DNA from: Mariannaea sp. PMI_226
Taxonomy: Eukaryota; Ascomycota; Sordariomycetes; Hypocreales; Nectriaceae
DNA: 64,000 nucleotides
Assembly (NCBI GenBank): GCA_024336345.1
Contig: JANFOG010000001.1
Location: 496,001-560,000, forward strand
Direction of reading: 5' to 3'
In this document: positions 22,509 through 37,170 of the stretch, in pieces
Position numbering within the stretch: position 1 is the first letter of the stretch
How the letters are laid out: every line of letters begins with the position of its first letter
Position numbers and translations under genes: made by a program
Notes under the pieces: generated by a model
Seen by the model: only the letters and a program-made list of their open reading frames with translations
Told to the model about the DNA's origin: nothing
Databases searched by the model: none

Positions 22509-23462
22509 ATGGATCACCGTCCACAAGCTTGGGGACGTGTACGTGACCTTCACCTTGACTGAAGATAAATCTCTGCAATTGATACAAGACTGACATACAC
22601 TTTCAACAGCCCAGAGATGATGTCTACGGCGCCTACGATGCCTCCTTCATGAACGACAATGGCCCCAAGCAGAACACCCAGCAGCCCATCGTCACCGGTA
22701 CCTCCGTCGTCGCCATCAAGTTCAAGGATGGCGTTGTCATTGCTGCCGATAACCTGGGTACGTTGCCTCCATCTTTCCCTTCTGTCTAACCCCCTTCGTG
22801 GGGTCAAACCCACCTTCGACGTCAATATTGTGTGGCTAACATCTCTTAAAACAGCTTCCTATGGCTCCCTCGCCCGCTTCACCGACGTCAAGCGCCTCAG
22901 GACCTTTGCCGACTCCTCTGTCCTCGGCTTCAGCGGCGACATCTCGGACATGCAGTACCTCAACCGCCACCTGACTGACCTCACCCTCAGCGAGGCCTAC
23001 GATTCTCCCGACAAGCCCCGCCTCAACGCTGCCAACTTGCACCGCTACCTCGCTAAGCTGCTTTACAACCGCCGTTCCAATTTCGATCCTCTCTGGAACC
23101 ATCTACTGGTCGCCGGCTTGGATGATGATGAAGCTCCCTTCCTTGCTGCCGCTGATCTGCTGGGAAGCACCTACACTGCTCCCTCCCTCGCCACTGGCTT
23201 CGGTTCCATGCTCGCACAGCCCATCCTGCGACGCCACGTTCCCGATGAAGAGTCGACCCGCAATCTGTCCAAGGAACAGGCTATTGAGATTATCAAGGAG
23301 TGTATGAAGGTGCTCTACTACCGCGACGCCCGAAGTTTAGATACTTATTCTATCGCCATTGTTACCAAGGATGGTGTTGACCTAAAGGAGGACGAGAAGC
23401 TCGAGGCTCAGAGTTGGGCCTTTGCTGACAGGATCAAGGGCTATGGAACCCAAACTGTCTAA
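22509..23462 (+). CDS. pre4: 20S proteasome subunit beta type-7 (Pre4), 261 aa
   Basis: Three exons: 22509-22538, 22610-22757 and 22855-23462. Phases close, and the introns (71 and 97 bp) carry GTACGT donors and a GGCTAAC branch site in the second. The body has the proteasome beta fold signature: '[20 protein letters not shown]' followed by 'SYGSLARF', then '[16 protein letters not shown]' and '[13 protein letters not shown]'. Length agrees with yeast Pre4 (266). Beta7 is one of the non-catalytic beta subunits; it sits in the beta ring and supports the neighbouring beta1 caspase-like site through its C-terminal extension. The short first exon encodes only ten residues. The 3' flank contains no second gene before gfa1. 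Confidence 0.93.
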
Positions 23463-24149
23463 GGGAATGGAAATCATTGACCAAGGATCAGGAACCGGGA
23501 ATAGAAGGGATGGGGCGTGTCTGTTTGTTAGTCACAGTGATGATTGATGAGGACATAGAGCCTTCTTTGTTAAGCAATCTAGTCAGAGGAAACAGCTTTT
23601 CGGAAACATGCAGTAGAATCAAGCCGCATTATCAAGCCCCAAGAACATACAACGAGGCTGAGGCTGCTCTGAAAAAAAAAACCCCCAGACTAATCCTGAT
23701 GATGGATACGGCTGACACTTGGTTCCCAGGCAGAGTAGCATCCTAAAACGCCGAGGGAGGGATTTCCGCCCGATGTATTAACAATAGAAAGATATCAGAG
23801 TAATTGTCATTGTTGCCTTATCACATTGTGAAGAATTGTTCCAGATATGTTAGCCAAGAAAAAATTTCAAAATCTTTGACTTCATGTCATTTCCCCATGT
23901 TGAGGTTAATCTCATTAACATCCAAGTTAAAATCATCTAAATAAAACAATAGGCCGCTTCTCTGGCCTTCCATGTCGTTCGTTGCTTTACCAAAATCTCA
24001 TTGCTGTAACCCAGTCGAGAACTTGCGTGTCCTTTCACGCAAGCCTAAATATTTTGTCAAAGCCAACTCCAAATGTTCATAATCCCGTACACGGACCAGC
24101 GCCACGGCTCGCTCTACATGGCACACCAACAATCCATCTGGTTGTTAGA
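23463..24149. other. Convergent 3' region between pre4 and gfa1
   Basis: About 0.7 kb, A/T-richer than the genes on either side, with no coding frame of note. It should contain both 3' UTRs. Confidence 0.6.
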
Positions 24150-26928
<2,779 letters not shown>

Positions 26929-27469
26929 CTTGTCTGGTTCTGGGCTTGTTTGGTGACGGGGAGTGGCTCGAAATGTGTAGGTGTGAGCTTGAGAAAGAGA
27001 GGGAGAGAAGGAGATTAGAAGTGAAGATGGGAGGAGAGCAGAGGAGGGGTATCACGAAGCAAAAGTAGGTAGGGTACGTTTGAAAGAGGAGGAGAGAGGA
27101 GAAGAGCAAGAAAGAGAAGATCGAGAAGAGAGGACGGAGATGGTGAATATATATATTTTTTTGTTTGGACTTGTTGGGGCCTCTTTGCTATGCATCCTCC
27201 TTGGGGGGGGGCGTGGAAGTGGAAGAGGCGGGCAAGCGGACTGAGGCTTGGGCTCAGCTTTATTGTGGGGGGGCCCATCCAAGCATCTCCTCACCCTTAC
27301 CTGCCGCGATGCAGCTTCAAACCTGCTGCAGTGCTGCGAGTGTCCGGGGTGGGGATGACGCTGGAGTGGATGCCCCTAGAGCTGCACCAGGTACTTAGGA
27401 GGAGCCCTGGACTTGGAGGGGAAACAACCTAGTTGATTAGAAGTTAGCGACAGGGCCAGTGGAGAAGAT

Positions 27470-27505
27470 GTGGACGAGGTGGAAGAGGTGGAAGAGGTGG
27501 AAGTG
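27470..27505. repeat. Tandem 9-bp minisatellite GTGGAAGAG, four copies
   Basis: Four consecutive 9-bp units: the first has C in place of A at one site (GTGGACGAG), two are exact, and the fourth is GTGGAAGTG. It is non-coding, about 0.5 kb upstream of gfa1's start. Confidence 0.8.
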
Positions 27506-27784
27506 GTGGGCGGGCATCCCCCTTTGATGCCACCACTTGCCCGCGATCACTACACGGGCGGCCAGTCCCAGCTCCAAGCATGTCCGGGTCTGGCTGGGGG
27601 CGAGAAAATCGTGCATGGACTTCCAGTCTACAGGACAAAGTATGTATGGAGTAACTAAAGTAGATTCTTATTTTTTGTTTGTTTTGGAGCATGGCCAAAT
27701 CAGTACAAGGGATCTTACGGGCTTCTTCATGTCTAGTTCATGAAAGCCCTTCTTGATCACCGAGGAAGGTATCATTGGGGCTGA

Positions 27785-27813
27785 CTCTCTCTCTCTCTCT
27801 GTGTGTGTGTGTG
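27785..27813. repeat. Compound (CT)8(GT)6 microsatellite
   Basis: Eight CT units are followed directly by about six GT units, in the gene-free region between gfa1 and rpt4. Confidence 0.85.
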
Positions 27814-28647
27814 CAAAGATACTGTACAATCATTGAATTACAGCGCAACAGCTACAAAAGACGTTTCTCCTCTCCTTTCTCCCCGCCACATCCCCTTCCT
27901 CCCAGTTTGAGAAGGCTCAGGGATGTCTGCCTTCGTGTGTTTTGAGTTGATATTGTCATCCAATGCATCTGTATGGTACAAGCACATGCGAGAATCGACG
28001 GCAGCAATCCCCTATTTTCCATTGGCCGCTGGATGTAGTGCTGACGTTCCACTGCGTTGGATATTTGTCCTGTGGTGTGGCGAGCTTTTGGGCACACTTA
28101 TCCAAGCACGCGCATGCGCTTGTTTGCGAGGAGAAGTGAGAAGTGAGCGAGCGAGTAGAATTAGGCTGTCAGCTTTCTCAGTCGCGGCGGGATTCTCATC
28201 AATGTCACTTCCTGTTCCGTGCTATTCCACTACATAGTAGACACGTCCCCCTCTGGTTCACCACCAACAGGCTATAATTGGGTGGTGGCACTGGGTCTGA
28301 ACCAAGACCAGGAACAAGACAGATGTCATAATTATAGCACGGGGCCAACGAGTTTTTGGCTTGGTCGGTTGGCGACCGGTGGTGCCTGGGCGAATCGAGT
28401 GCCTCCCAAAAATACACGCCCCGAGCCCCGAGCCAGGACCTGGCACGCACGTCAACTCAAAACAGCTCCAAAAAGCTAATAACTACCTAAATTCTACTAT
28501 GTACTAATTAGGTACTGTAGTCACTGCGTACTCCGTATCTTGCCCATGAAGCTTCCTAATCGCTCGTTCGTCATGGCAACGGCACCTCCTCAATCCTTCC
28601 AAGAACTGCAATGAATATCAGAAAGTGAGATGAAAGGTAATGTAGCT

Positions 28648-28659
28648 GTAGGTACCTAC
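28648..28659. repeat. GTAGGTACCTAC palindrome
   Basis: A perfect 12-bp palindrome in intergenic DNA, followed directly by another CTAAGGTA word. It belongs to the AGGTACCT family seen elsewhere in the window. Confidence 0.6.
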
Positions 28660-31600
28660 CTAAGGTATCCATGTTTGATGGCCCCCAATCCAAAAAGCAA
28701 GGTACCAAGCTTAATGTATCGATTACTTAATGTCAGATGAAAAGACCTATTACACACAGGTACCTTAACTTTACCGTAAGTCGAGGTAGGTACACATATC
28801 AGGGTGAGACATACACGACTCGCATCACCTTCCCTTTATCTGATACCCACATTTTGTCCATCTCACCCTCCCAATTTTTTTTTCAAATCCATCAGCTTAC
28901 ATCCCGATACAGAGAGTAATATGCTTCGACTAACAACTTTTCTTTAGGCCACCATTGATTATCTCCGGTATTATTTGTTGCATCCCTCAACTAAGCACAC
29001 TTGTGATACAATTACCACGGCCGTAAATACTCGCAAACCCCCCTTTTTCTTATGTCTTGATTACCACGGAGGCGGCCTATCCAAAGTTCAACTTGCTAGC
29101 CCAGTTTAAATAAACGAGGAACCGGGGGCAAGAAGAAAACAACCAGAAATGCTTCGCACCGATGACAGAATATCCTGTTTCAATACCATGATCCAAATCA
29201 ATTCTATACGAGCAAGATCATTGTCGGGTTACGACAGAGCAATCAACCCCTAAGTTATTTGTCGTAAAACCAACAGATATGCTCATACAACATTTCGGCA
29301 TTGTACGACGTATTCACCGCATGCATAGTACTGTCTGTCCTCTCATCATTGAACCTCCACCGCCAATCACCTACAAATGCGGTTCACTGGCCCTGTCGTG
29401 GCCCCCGCCGTTGCCACGGATCAGGGTCAGGATCAGGCACAAGGCACAAGGTAGCGGGGAGACCTGCAGATACCATGATGGGCCAAATCGCGGGCGGATT
29501 GGTTTCCCGCCGACTATCCTCCATTGGCCTCCATCCTACATCCCACATCTGAACTGGGCGAGACGCAGCGTTCCCTGATTCTCAGCACATACGAGCCACC
29601 ATTTGTTTCAAACAGTCGATCTTCCGGCAATCCGTTGTCATTCTTCGTATTCTCCTGCTTGCCCAGGCCGCACAGTCCAACAACCCACCTTGCCACCGCT
29701 CGGCAGTAACTTAGGCCCCTGCGGCATCCCCTGGTTGCCGAGCATTGTCCCCTGAACGGGTTGTCTTGGTCTAACCAGACGGTGGCCTTCCTCCCCTGAT
29801 GACGAATGAATGCAGCCTCTTCGTACCATGGCTAGGGCTATCAGTGATATCTGCCCGTCTTCGTGTTGCCCCTTTCGCCGCCGCCGTCTACTATGTATTA
29901 TGGAGGGGGGAAAAAAAGATAGCGCCGGATCGCCATACCACATCCATGGAGCCTTCACAGCCTCAATCGATGCGCCCCAGGTGGTCCCTCCGTCATTAAG
30001 CAATATAAATGCACCCAAGAATAGCACATCTGGAGTCTCAGCTAGCGTCGTTCTATCCGTAGTCCTCATATCGGATCCAAGCGCAATCGCGACAATATTA
30101 TACAGAGTACAGGTTAGGCGTTGAAATTATCTTGTCAAGTCCTGGTTACTGTTTGTTGATCAGCCCGCTTTACAATCCTGGACTCCTCAGTAAGTTACGT
30201 GAAGTAGTCACTACACCAGTATCTTCTACTATGTACAAAGAAAGCTAGAAAGTAAGCTCTATTATGGGCTAGCATTGATTACAGTCGGCAACCCCGTGTT
30301 GTGTTGCTGCTGTTAGAGCCTTTACGTTTGGCTTTACTTTTTGCCCTTTTCTTCTGCTACACGTCATCAGATTGAAGATAGTGGAAAAGCTGAACTACCC
30401 ATCTTCCAGCGAATACAGTCCGTCGTGCTCCATCTATTTTGTTGCCCGCTTACTTGCCCACAGCGACTCAACCCTGACTGAAACTGTGATTCCCCTACCC
30501 TAGTCGAGAGAGAGAGAGCACCTGTGCTGGTGAGATTGCAAAGCTCATGCATTATGGTATTGCAGGGGTTCACTATGCTTCTTTTTCTTTCTTTTTTTTT
30601 TCCTTCCTGTGAAAAGCGAGCCATCCAGCACTCTGACATCAGCCACGTTGCCCCATCAGGCCACCCAGGAAGCAGGCCAAGGGTCAAGCTAGCTGAGCCG
30701 AACAAACTCCACGTTATGGAGTCCTTTCACAAAATGGTGTAGTATGCTCTTTTGATGTCAGAGCTTGAACACTTGTTTACTATAGCTCTTCAGCCGCAAA
30801 GGTGCGATTGCTCGAAATCCCCATGCTGGTAGTTGGGGGCCATTTACTCAATCACTTCCGCGTCCTCTTAGGGCCTGATGAATCTATTCTGCGCGCAGAC
30901 TCGATCCACGATCCACGTGAGAAGAAGACGTAAGTAGGTATCCAGGCGGGAAGAGGGAAATATTGGACTCAATGGAACTCGACACTCAACCTTGCTGCCA
31001 TGAGAAACTTCACAGTCGGGAAATCATCCAATGAGTTATCGCCACTTTTCCTCAGCCTCACCACACCACCGACACAGTAGTCTTGTAGCTTACTGCATGC
31101 GGTGTCAGCCGAAAAGGAAAAAAAGACTGTCACCGTTGCTGATGGTGTGGTGTACTCAAACCGCAGCGCCGCCGCCACCACCACCACCCACACACACACA
31201 TACAAAGCTTCATAAGCTTAAGACCTACCAGCATCGGTAGTCTGTCGTCGACGGAAAGGAGCTATACACATTATATTGATGTTGGTGTATCAGATAGCGG
31301 TCAGCAGTCAGCCAGGCTGTACTCTGATAAGATACTGATGATGATGAAAATGAGGCGAAGAGTGAGTTTTTGCTAGATGATGTTTGCCTGCTCATTCCAA
31401 ATCTGAACGGGCCGGGCAATGACACCGAAATCAGCCTTGAAGGGATACCGCAAGCACACATGCAAATAGCTGATTATGTCGTGTTTCCACTTGCAAATGG
31501 CCAATAGATAAGAGTTTCGATTGTTACGTGCTACAGTATGGACGGGTGAGAAAGCGTACTACTGCTATGTGCGAAGCTTCCCATGAACAAAGGAGTCTGG

Positions 31601-31912
31601 CAAAATTGACGATGTAGCTCATCTTCTACTGTATGCGCATAGCCTACGTGTTTTGTTTATCAACCAATGCAGTAGAGAATCGCATGTCTAGGTCTGGTTT
31701 GGACTCGACTGAGTACCTTTGATCTGAGACGCCATTCATATTCCTGCTTCTAGGGCTGAGCCATCTGCGGGCACCAAACTCGTCGCTAGTGTACAGTCTT
31801 ACAAAGATTACCAGTGGGCTTTCAATATCCTTGAGTTTCCTATATGCGCCTCCTTCTATCCGTTTCCTTTGTTTCTTGCCTAATCGTGCCCACATCGCTC
31901 TTAAGCGGCCAC

Positions 31913-33316
31913 TCACAGCTTCTGGTATTCCAACTTGCCCTCAAGCTTCTTGGCCTCGGCAACCTTGCGAACAGCCTTGTTGAAGTCATCCTGGTTGATA
32001 GACTCACGGTAATCCTTGATGGCGAACAATCCACTATGGCGTACTGTCAGCAACTTGTCCCAAAACATCGCATGCATAAATGCGTAAGCTCCCCGAAGGA
32101 GCTCTCAAATCAGTGTAGAGGAAAGGTGGGGGGCACTTACGCCTCGGTAACAACGTTTCTCAAATCAGCGCCATTCAAGCCATCACTCATCTTGACTACG
32201 CTCTCGAAATCGAGCTCTCCGTCCACCACTACACTCGCAGAGTGAATCTTGAGAATTTCCAATCGGCCAACCTCGTTGGGCAGAGGAATCTCAATCTTAC
32301 GATCCAGACGACCGGCACGAAGCAGCGCAGGGTCGAGTGTATCAGGTCTGTTTGTAGCCATGATGATCTTCGTCTTGCCAAGGTAGTCGAATCCATCGAG
32401 CTGGTTGAGCAACTCCATCAGTGTTCTTTGAATTTCTCGATCGGCGCTGGTTCCCTCCGAGAATCGGCGACCTCCAATGGCGTCGATCTCGTCCATGAAA
32501 ATGATGCAGGGCTCGTGTTCTTTGGCATAGCCAAACATTTCTCGAATGAGTCGCGCGGACTCTCCTATGTACTTGTCGACAATGGCAGAGGAAACGACTA
32601 GAAGCTGTTAGTTTTTGGACTGGCTGGGGATATGTAGTCTCGGGGAAATGCACCCTTCAAAAAGTTGGTCTCCAGACTGCTAGCAACAGCTCGTGCAAGA
32701 AGGGTCTTGCCAGTACCAGGAGGACCGTACAATAGCACACCCTTGGGGGGCTTAATGCCGACTCTGAGAAACAGCTCGGGGTTCTTCAAGGGCAGCTCAA
32801 TAACCTCTCGCAGCTCTCGAATCTGGTCGTTCAAACCACCAATACCGGCAAAACTAACTTGTCCAGGGTCCTCCAGCGACATGTTGTACACCAATGGGTC
32901 GACCTCTCGGGGGAGCATCCGCATGATGGTAAGTGTCGTCATGTCAAGAGCTACACGGGTTCCCTGCTTCATCTTTGCCTTGTCGACCTTGGATCTGCAA
33001 CCGACAACATATCGTGGGCCGGAAGACGCTTTGACAATGACTGAGGTCGAGAACGGTCAGTATTCTCACATCTGCAGTTTCGGGTCGTGGAGGACTTACA
33101 TCTCTCATCGTCAAGCTGTTTTAGGACCTCTCCAATAATCTGTCCCACACTCTGCAGCGCCTTGATGTTCTCTTCAGTTCGGTCGTATTCCCGCTGCATG
33201 TCCTTGATCTCGAGACGCAGGTTCTTGAGCTTTGCTTCCCATTCTCGGGATTCGATGAGCTTGGCCCGGTAGGAATTTAGAGCTGCCGTGCGCTCATCTT
33301 CAGGAGACATGGCCAT
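31913..33316 (-). CDS. rpt4: 26S proteasome regulatory ATPase subunit Rpt4 (393 aa)
   Basis: Four exons on the minus strand: 33316-33100, 33040-32654, 32597-32141 and 32033-31913. Phases close at 394 codons including stop. An N-terminal coiled coil (about 15-70) is followed by an OB-type region ('[14 protein letters not shown]...[28 protein letters not shown]'), then the AAA+ domain. Walker A is G-P-P-G-T-G-K-T (178-185), Walker B '[13 protein letters not shown]', and the second region of homology includes '[28 protein letters not shown]'. The family-specific '[25 protein letters not shown]' agrees with Rpt4. The protein unfolds and translocates substrates into the 20S core as part of the hexameric 19S base ring. 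The length is close to human PSMC6 (389). The second intron uses an unusual GTGCAT donor, but the splice restores the conserved 'FLKVVSS'. Confidence 0.95.
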
Positions 33317-34517
33317 GGTAGTCGTATTCCTCTCCTGAGTCGTTTTAGTATTATTCGTTTGGGATTCCGGGTTGCGAATTATGTGGGAGATTGAGGTCGA
33401 GAGCTTGATTATGTCGAGGTGGATAGAAGATGGTCGTGGTTGACGGATGTTGTTCTGATACGAAGGCAGATGGAGAGCTTACCTCACCGGCTGGAGCCTT
33501 CCGCTAGCCCCCCCTGCAGCACCCCTTGGTAAAACTTCGGGTAAAAGCGAGATCCGCTGTATTCCTGTATCTACCCTATAGTAAATCTAGTGCATACTCG
33601 ATTTCAAGTTAAGTTATGCGCGCCTCATTCATTCCCAGTATTAGGCACGACTGGTTCACTTGAAGGACGGTAGTTGATCTAATAGCATCTCCAACATGTG
33701 ATAAGCTTGTCTTTATGCATAGTCCTGTCTCTTCAAAGTATAATACATTATGCGACAGCATGATAATCCCGCAAGTTGAATGAGTTACTCATCAGAAGCT
33801 TTGTGCGCTTAGGATAGTGCGAAAAAATAACCATAGAGCGGTGCAACAACAATAACAGATAGTTAAGGTACGCCAAATGCCAACATCGCAGGTTGTGTCA
33901 GATCCGAATTTCTCCAAAGGCATCAGCCGAAGTTAATATGGCCTCCTGATTGAATCTATTTGTGATTTCCAAAGTGTCACCCATATAAGCAGAGGTCAAC
34001 TACTCATACCTTATATGTCAACGTATTAGATAAGGACTGACTGACATGACCAAGTCGCCGTGTGTTTATCGGAACTAGGTTGAGCAAGAACGAGCCGATA
34101 TTCTCCATGTTAACATCAACTAACTCTTACTAACTTGCAAGGCCCGCAGGCAGGCAGCATTGTACCATCACGGCTTGCCCTGGATCTGTCGTCTGCCTAA
34201 GGTAGTCGTGCGAATGAGGCGACCATGTCAGTCAAGAATACTCGAAACCAAAATCAGCACACGGCAACATATATACCGACAGGCGTATATGCAGGAAACG
34301 ACGTCAGTCATTTATGTTGTATGTATATCTGGGCATAGACCAGAGAATTGTTGCAAAAGGCTTGGCTTGGACCTAGATCGTGAACTCAATCTGAGGGTTC
34401 ACGCCCATGTTGGAGCCTTTTGGTTTTGGAACTTGTGCATTTGCATGCCCTAGCCGGCGAGATGGGAAAAAAATTGGTAAGTGCATATGATGTGATCTCC
34501 AGAGGAGACATCGGAGT
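33317..34517. other. Intergenic region between rpt4 and pym
   Basis: About 1.2 kb with the rpt4 promoter on its left side and the 3' flank of pym on its right. It is A/T-richer than its neighbours. No coding frame, RNA gene or repeat stands out. Confidence 0.55.
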
Positions 34518-35096
34518 TCACTCTTCATCACCTCCCTCAGACTTGGCCTTTGGCTCTCCGTCGGCATCAAATCCAAGTGCATCCAGTTCTCGAATAAGCT
34601 CATTGATCTTGATAACCTTGGCGATCTGCTCAGGGAGAAGAGCCTCTCCACCTTCCTTCTTATTTTTGAGATCCTTAGCCTGTTTCAACTTCTTTTTGAG
34701 GTTTCTGGCTTTCTTCTCTCTTTCAACCTCGGGATCAACTTCCTCAGGCTTGGGCTGGTCCACGTCGGGAGCATTGCCACTTTCTCCCTCACCAGCCGAC
34801 TTGGCCTTTTTACGGGCCTCGCGCCTCTTTGCATTTTTGTTGCTAGCAGCCGAAGGCTGGTCGGCCTTGTCGTCCTTGAGACCAACAACGCCAGGGATGC
34901 CAGCACGCTTGGACCGCTCGCGGAAGCCTTCGGCTGTCCGGTTCTTGTAAACTTCGACGTCCTCCGGAGGACGATAGCCGGGACGAATCTTGATGGCCTT
35001 GCGGGTGCTTCCGTCAGCCCGCTGGGACTCAGGAATCTCGCGGGAACCGCTGGCTACATCAGTAACGATGCCCGAGTTGGAAGGTTGCGAAGGCAT
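34518..35096 (-). CDS. Partner of Y14 and Mago (PYM/WIBG-type), 192 aa
   Basis: A single exon. The N-terminus carries the WIBG Mago-binding signature: 'GIVTDVASGSREIPESQR' followed by 'ADGSTRKAIKIRPGYRPPEDVEVYKNR' (about residues 9-54), closely matching animal PYM ('PPSQRPDGTWRK...VKEGYVPQEDVPVYE' pattern). The middle is highly charged, with lysine and acidic residues alternating (about 85-150), and the C-terminal part is a predicted helix ('LLPEQIAKVIKINELIRELDALGF'). PYM binds the Mago-Y14 heterodimer and removes exon junction complexes from translated mRNAs; in metazoa it also contacts the 40S subunit. The presence of PYM implies an EJC in this fungus, consistent with its intron-rich genes. 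No gene symbol is given because fungal naming varies. Confidence 0.9.
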   Translation of the reverse strand: MPSQPSNSGIVTDVASGSREIPESQRADGSTRKAIKIRPGYRPPEDVEVYKNRTAEGFRERSKRAGIPGVVGLKDDKADQPSAASNKNAKRREARKKAKSAGEGESGNAPDVDQPKPEEVDPEVEREKKARNLKKKLKQAKDLKNKKEGGEALLPEQIAKVIKINELIRELDALGFDADGEPKAKSEGGDEE

Positions 35097-37170
35097 GGCG
35101 AAGATCAGGGTAGTGGCGTCGTGGAAGCGACTCAGATGCGACTGGATGCAACTGCGGGGTATTCGGGGACTGGGATGCTGCTGGTGCGGGCGAGGCGGAC
35201 TGCGCTCGCAGAAGGGCTTTCGAGAAATTAAAGATATATGTTCTCAGTACCCAAGAGACTTACCCCAGAAACAGCCGGACTGGGTAGGAAACGGCTGCAG
35301 TCTTGCGTTTCCAGGCTACCTCACTCTCAAGCTTATTTTTTGGGCTTCGTCGCAATGGCGGCGCTGAACAGTGGCTTTGCCACAGTGCACAATAGGGGAC
35401 AATACCGTTTAAGTTGCACTGTATATCGAAGCCGGGATAGAGGTAGCCTCGGCCTTGCAAGTGGTCATTCAGGTATCTCGAAGAAGGAAATAAGAAAATG
35501 GAATATTCGATAATTTGACTGCTAATTACATCTAACTTTTTCTTTCTATTTAGCAATGGATATCAAATAAATCACCTACATGCATCTTCATTTCAAAGCC
35601 TATGTTCCCAACTTTGTTAACATGATTTTTGATCTTTCATTATGCAGTGCTGTTTGTCAACATTTTGCCCCCTAGGGTATGCTGCACTCTCAAACATAGC
35701 AGATAAACAAAACATGTTCACAAATATCCTTGACCAAAGTATATGAATGATGCCAGTTGAAGACCTGCGGTATGTGCCAACCCTGCTGATGCGTTGGCCC
35801 TTCATTTTGGGATCTTTTCCAGCCTAAGCCCTACTCCCTTGCTTTTCTCTGTCACTCTCTTTCTGTTTGTCAAAGCGGCTAGAAACAAAAAAAAACACTA
35901 CAGACTTGGGGGCTGGTGGGAAGGCGAAGATTGGAGCGATATATTCATCGCGTGGACGGCTTGTTGATTTGGTACTTCGGTTGGCTGACAATTGCCAACA
36001 ATAGGCTGATCATCTCACAATCCGGCTTGTTTCATATTTCATCGTATATTCATGTGATTGATAATCTGGACACATTTGCCCTGATACTTCATTAAAATGA
36101 TGAAACATGTTTGATTATTTGCAGTCTCACCACCATCATCCTCGTTCAACCCTATCCCGCCCATCCCTGGTTACAAACAAGCTATCTATGATGACATTCA
36201 GGAACGAGGTTTGCATTCTACCATTCAACCATGGTTAGATAGAAATACTGAAAAAAAGACGAATAAAACAACGCCCGCAAATCATACAGAGCTACGTCAT
36301 TGCCAAGTCCACAAATCAAGGCAGGGAGTGAGGCCATTTGCTTACTCTGTATGTCGCTGGAAAGTGTCAGGGAACCGTGGCAACCAAGGATTGGACCTGG
36401 GTCCCCGGAGCAAAAACAAGCTTATTTCAAGCACACTCCTTAGCATCGTCCTTGACAAGGCACTATTGGCTCCCGTGAATTGAATCTACGCTAGTGGGCT
36501 GAATTCTTGGCTCTCTACATCTGTAGCAAGGCCCAAGTTCGTGTCCACCACCTTTTTGAACATTGTCATTCAAAGTCGGCAATAGCATTGACCCATCGTC
36601 ACCGTAACACATGTCTTGGGTGTATCACTGCCTCTTTGGCTTTGAGGGCCGTGATGAATGCCCTGGCTGATTCTATAGCTCACACACCGCCTTGGCCACC
36701 ATGAATCAGACTCACTGTCACATAAAATCCAAATTTGTACCGAATGGCATGTCATTGTACTCCAAGAGGTAGCCCAAATATCCAACCATTATCCTACCAG
36801 CATCCTTCCCACCCCTGACACCCTCATTTCTAGGGAGGCCTCTCCGAAGTCCTCCGTACCGCCCGCACAGGCAGTGCCAGAACTGTAATAAGATCGTGCC
36901 AAGAGGGCTTTATGCATCCTTTGGTTGCTCATAGGCACATACGCGACCAAAAAAGCCCGTCCAGTTTACTGTGCAGGGAAAAGCTGGGGCGTGGTGGCTT
37001 GCTTGCCAAGAGAGAGAAGCAATTTATCCATGCCTCCTTTCTTTCTTTCTTTCTTTCCTGCCGTCTCTGTGTCCTTTATTTTAAATATTACTCCTGCAAA
37101 TCGTATCAACACCAGACTAGTGACTTCCAATCTATCTATTTTGGCGAAAGACGAAGAGAAAAGAAAAACG
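35097..37170. other. Intergenic/promoter region between pym and the Ca2+ ATPase gene
   Basis: About 2 kb, divergent between pym (minus) and the ATPase (plus), so both promoters are here. The last 150 bp carries a (CTTT)5 tract at 37037-37056 and an in-frame upstream ATG at 37030. No other coding frame is credible, and no RNA gene was recognised. Confidence 0.5.

Larger units (their letters stand above)
26929..31912. other. 5 kb gene-free region between gfa1 and rpt4
   Basis: No coding frame with protein-like composition on either strand and no tRNA signature (checked for paired A and B boxes). The first ~400 bp is the gfa1 leader/promoter, purine-rich on plus (that is, pyrimidine-rich on the gfa1 strand). 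The rest holds microsatellites (27470-27505 and 27785-27813), the GTAGGTACCTAC palindrome at 28648-28659, and short CA/CCA repeats at about 31170-31200. The longest frame (29638-30069, minus) looks like chance translation. Confidence 0.5.

Noticed and set aside
29638..30069. 143-codon minus-strand frame
   Set aside because: No recognisable domain and no continuation by splicing; composition typical of non-coding DNA.
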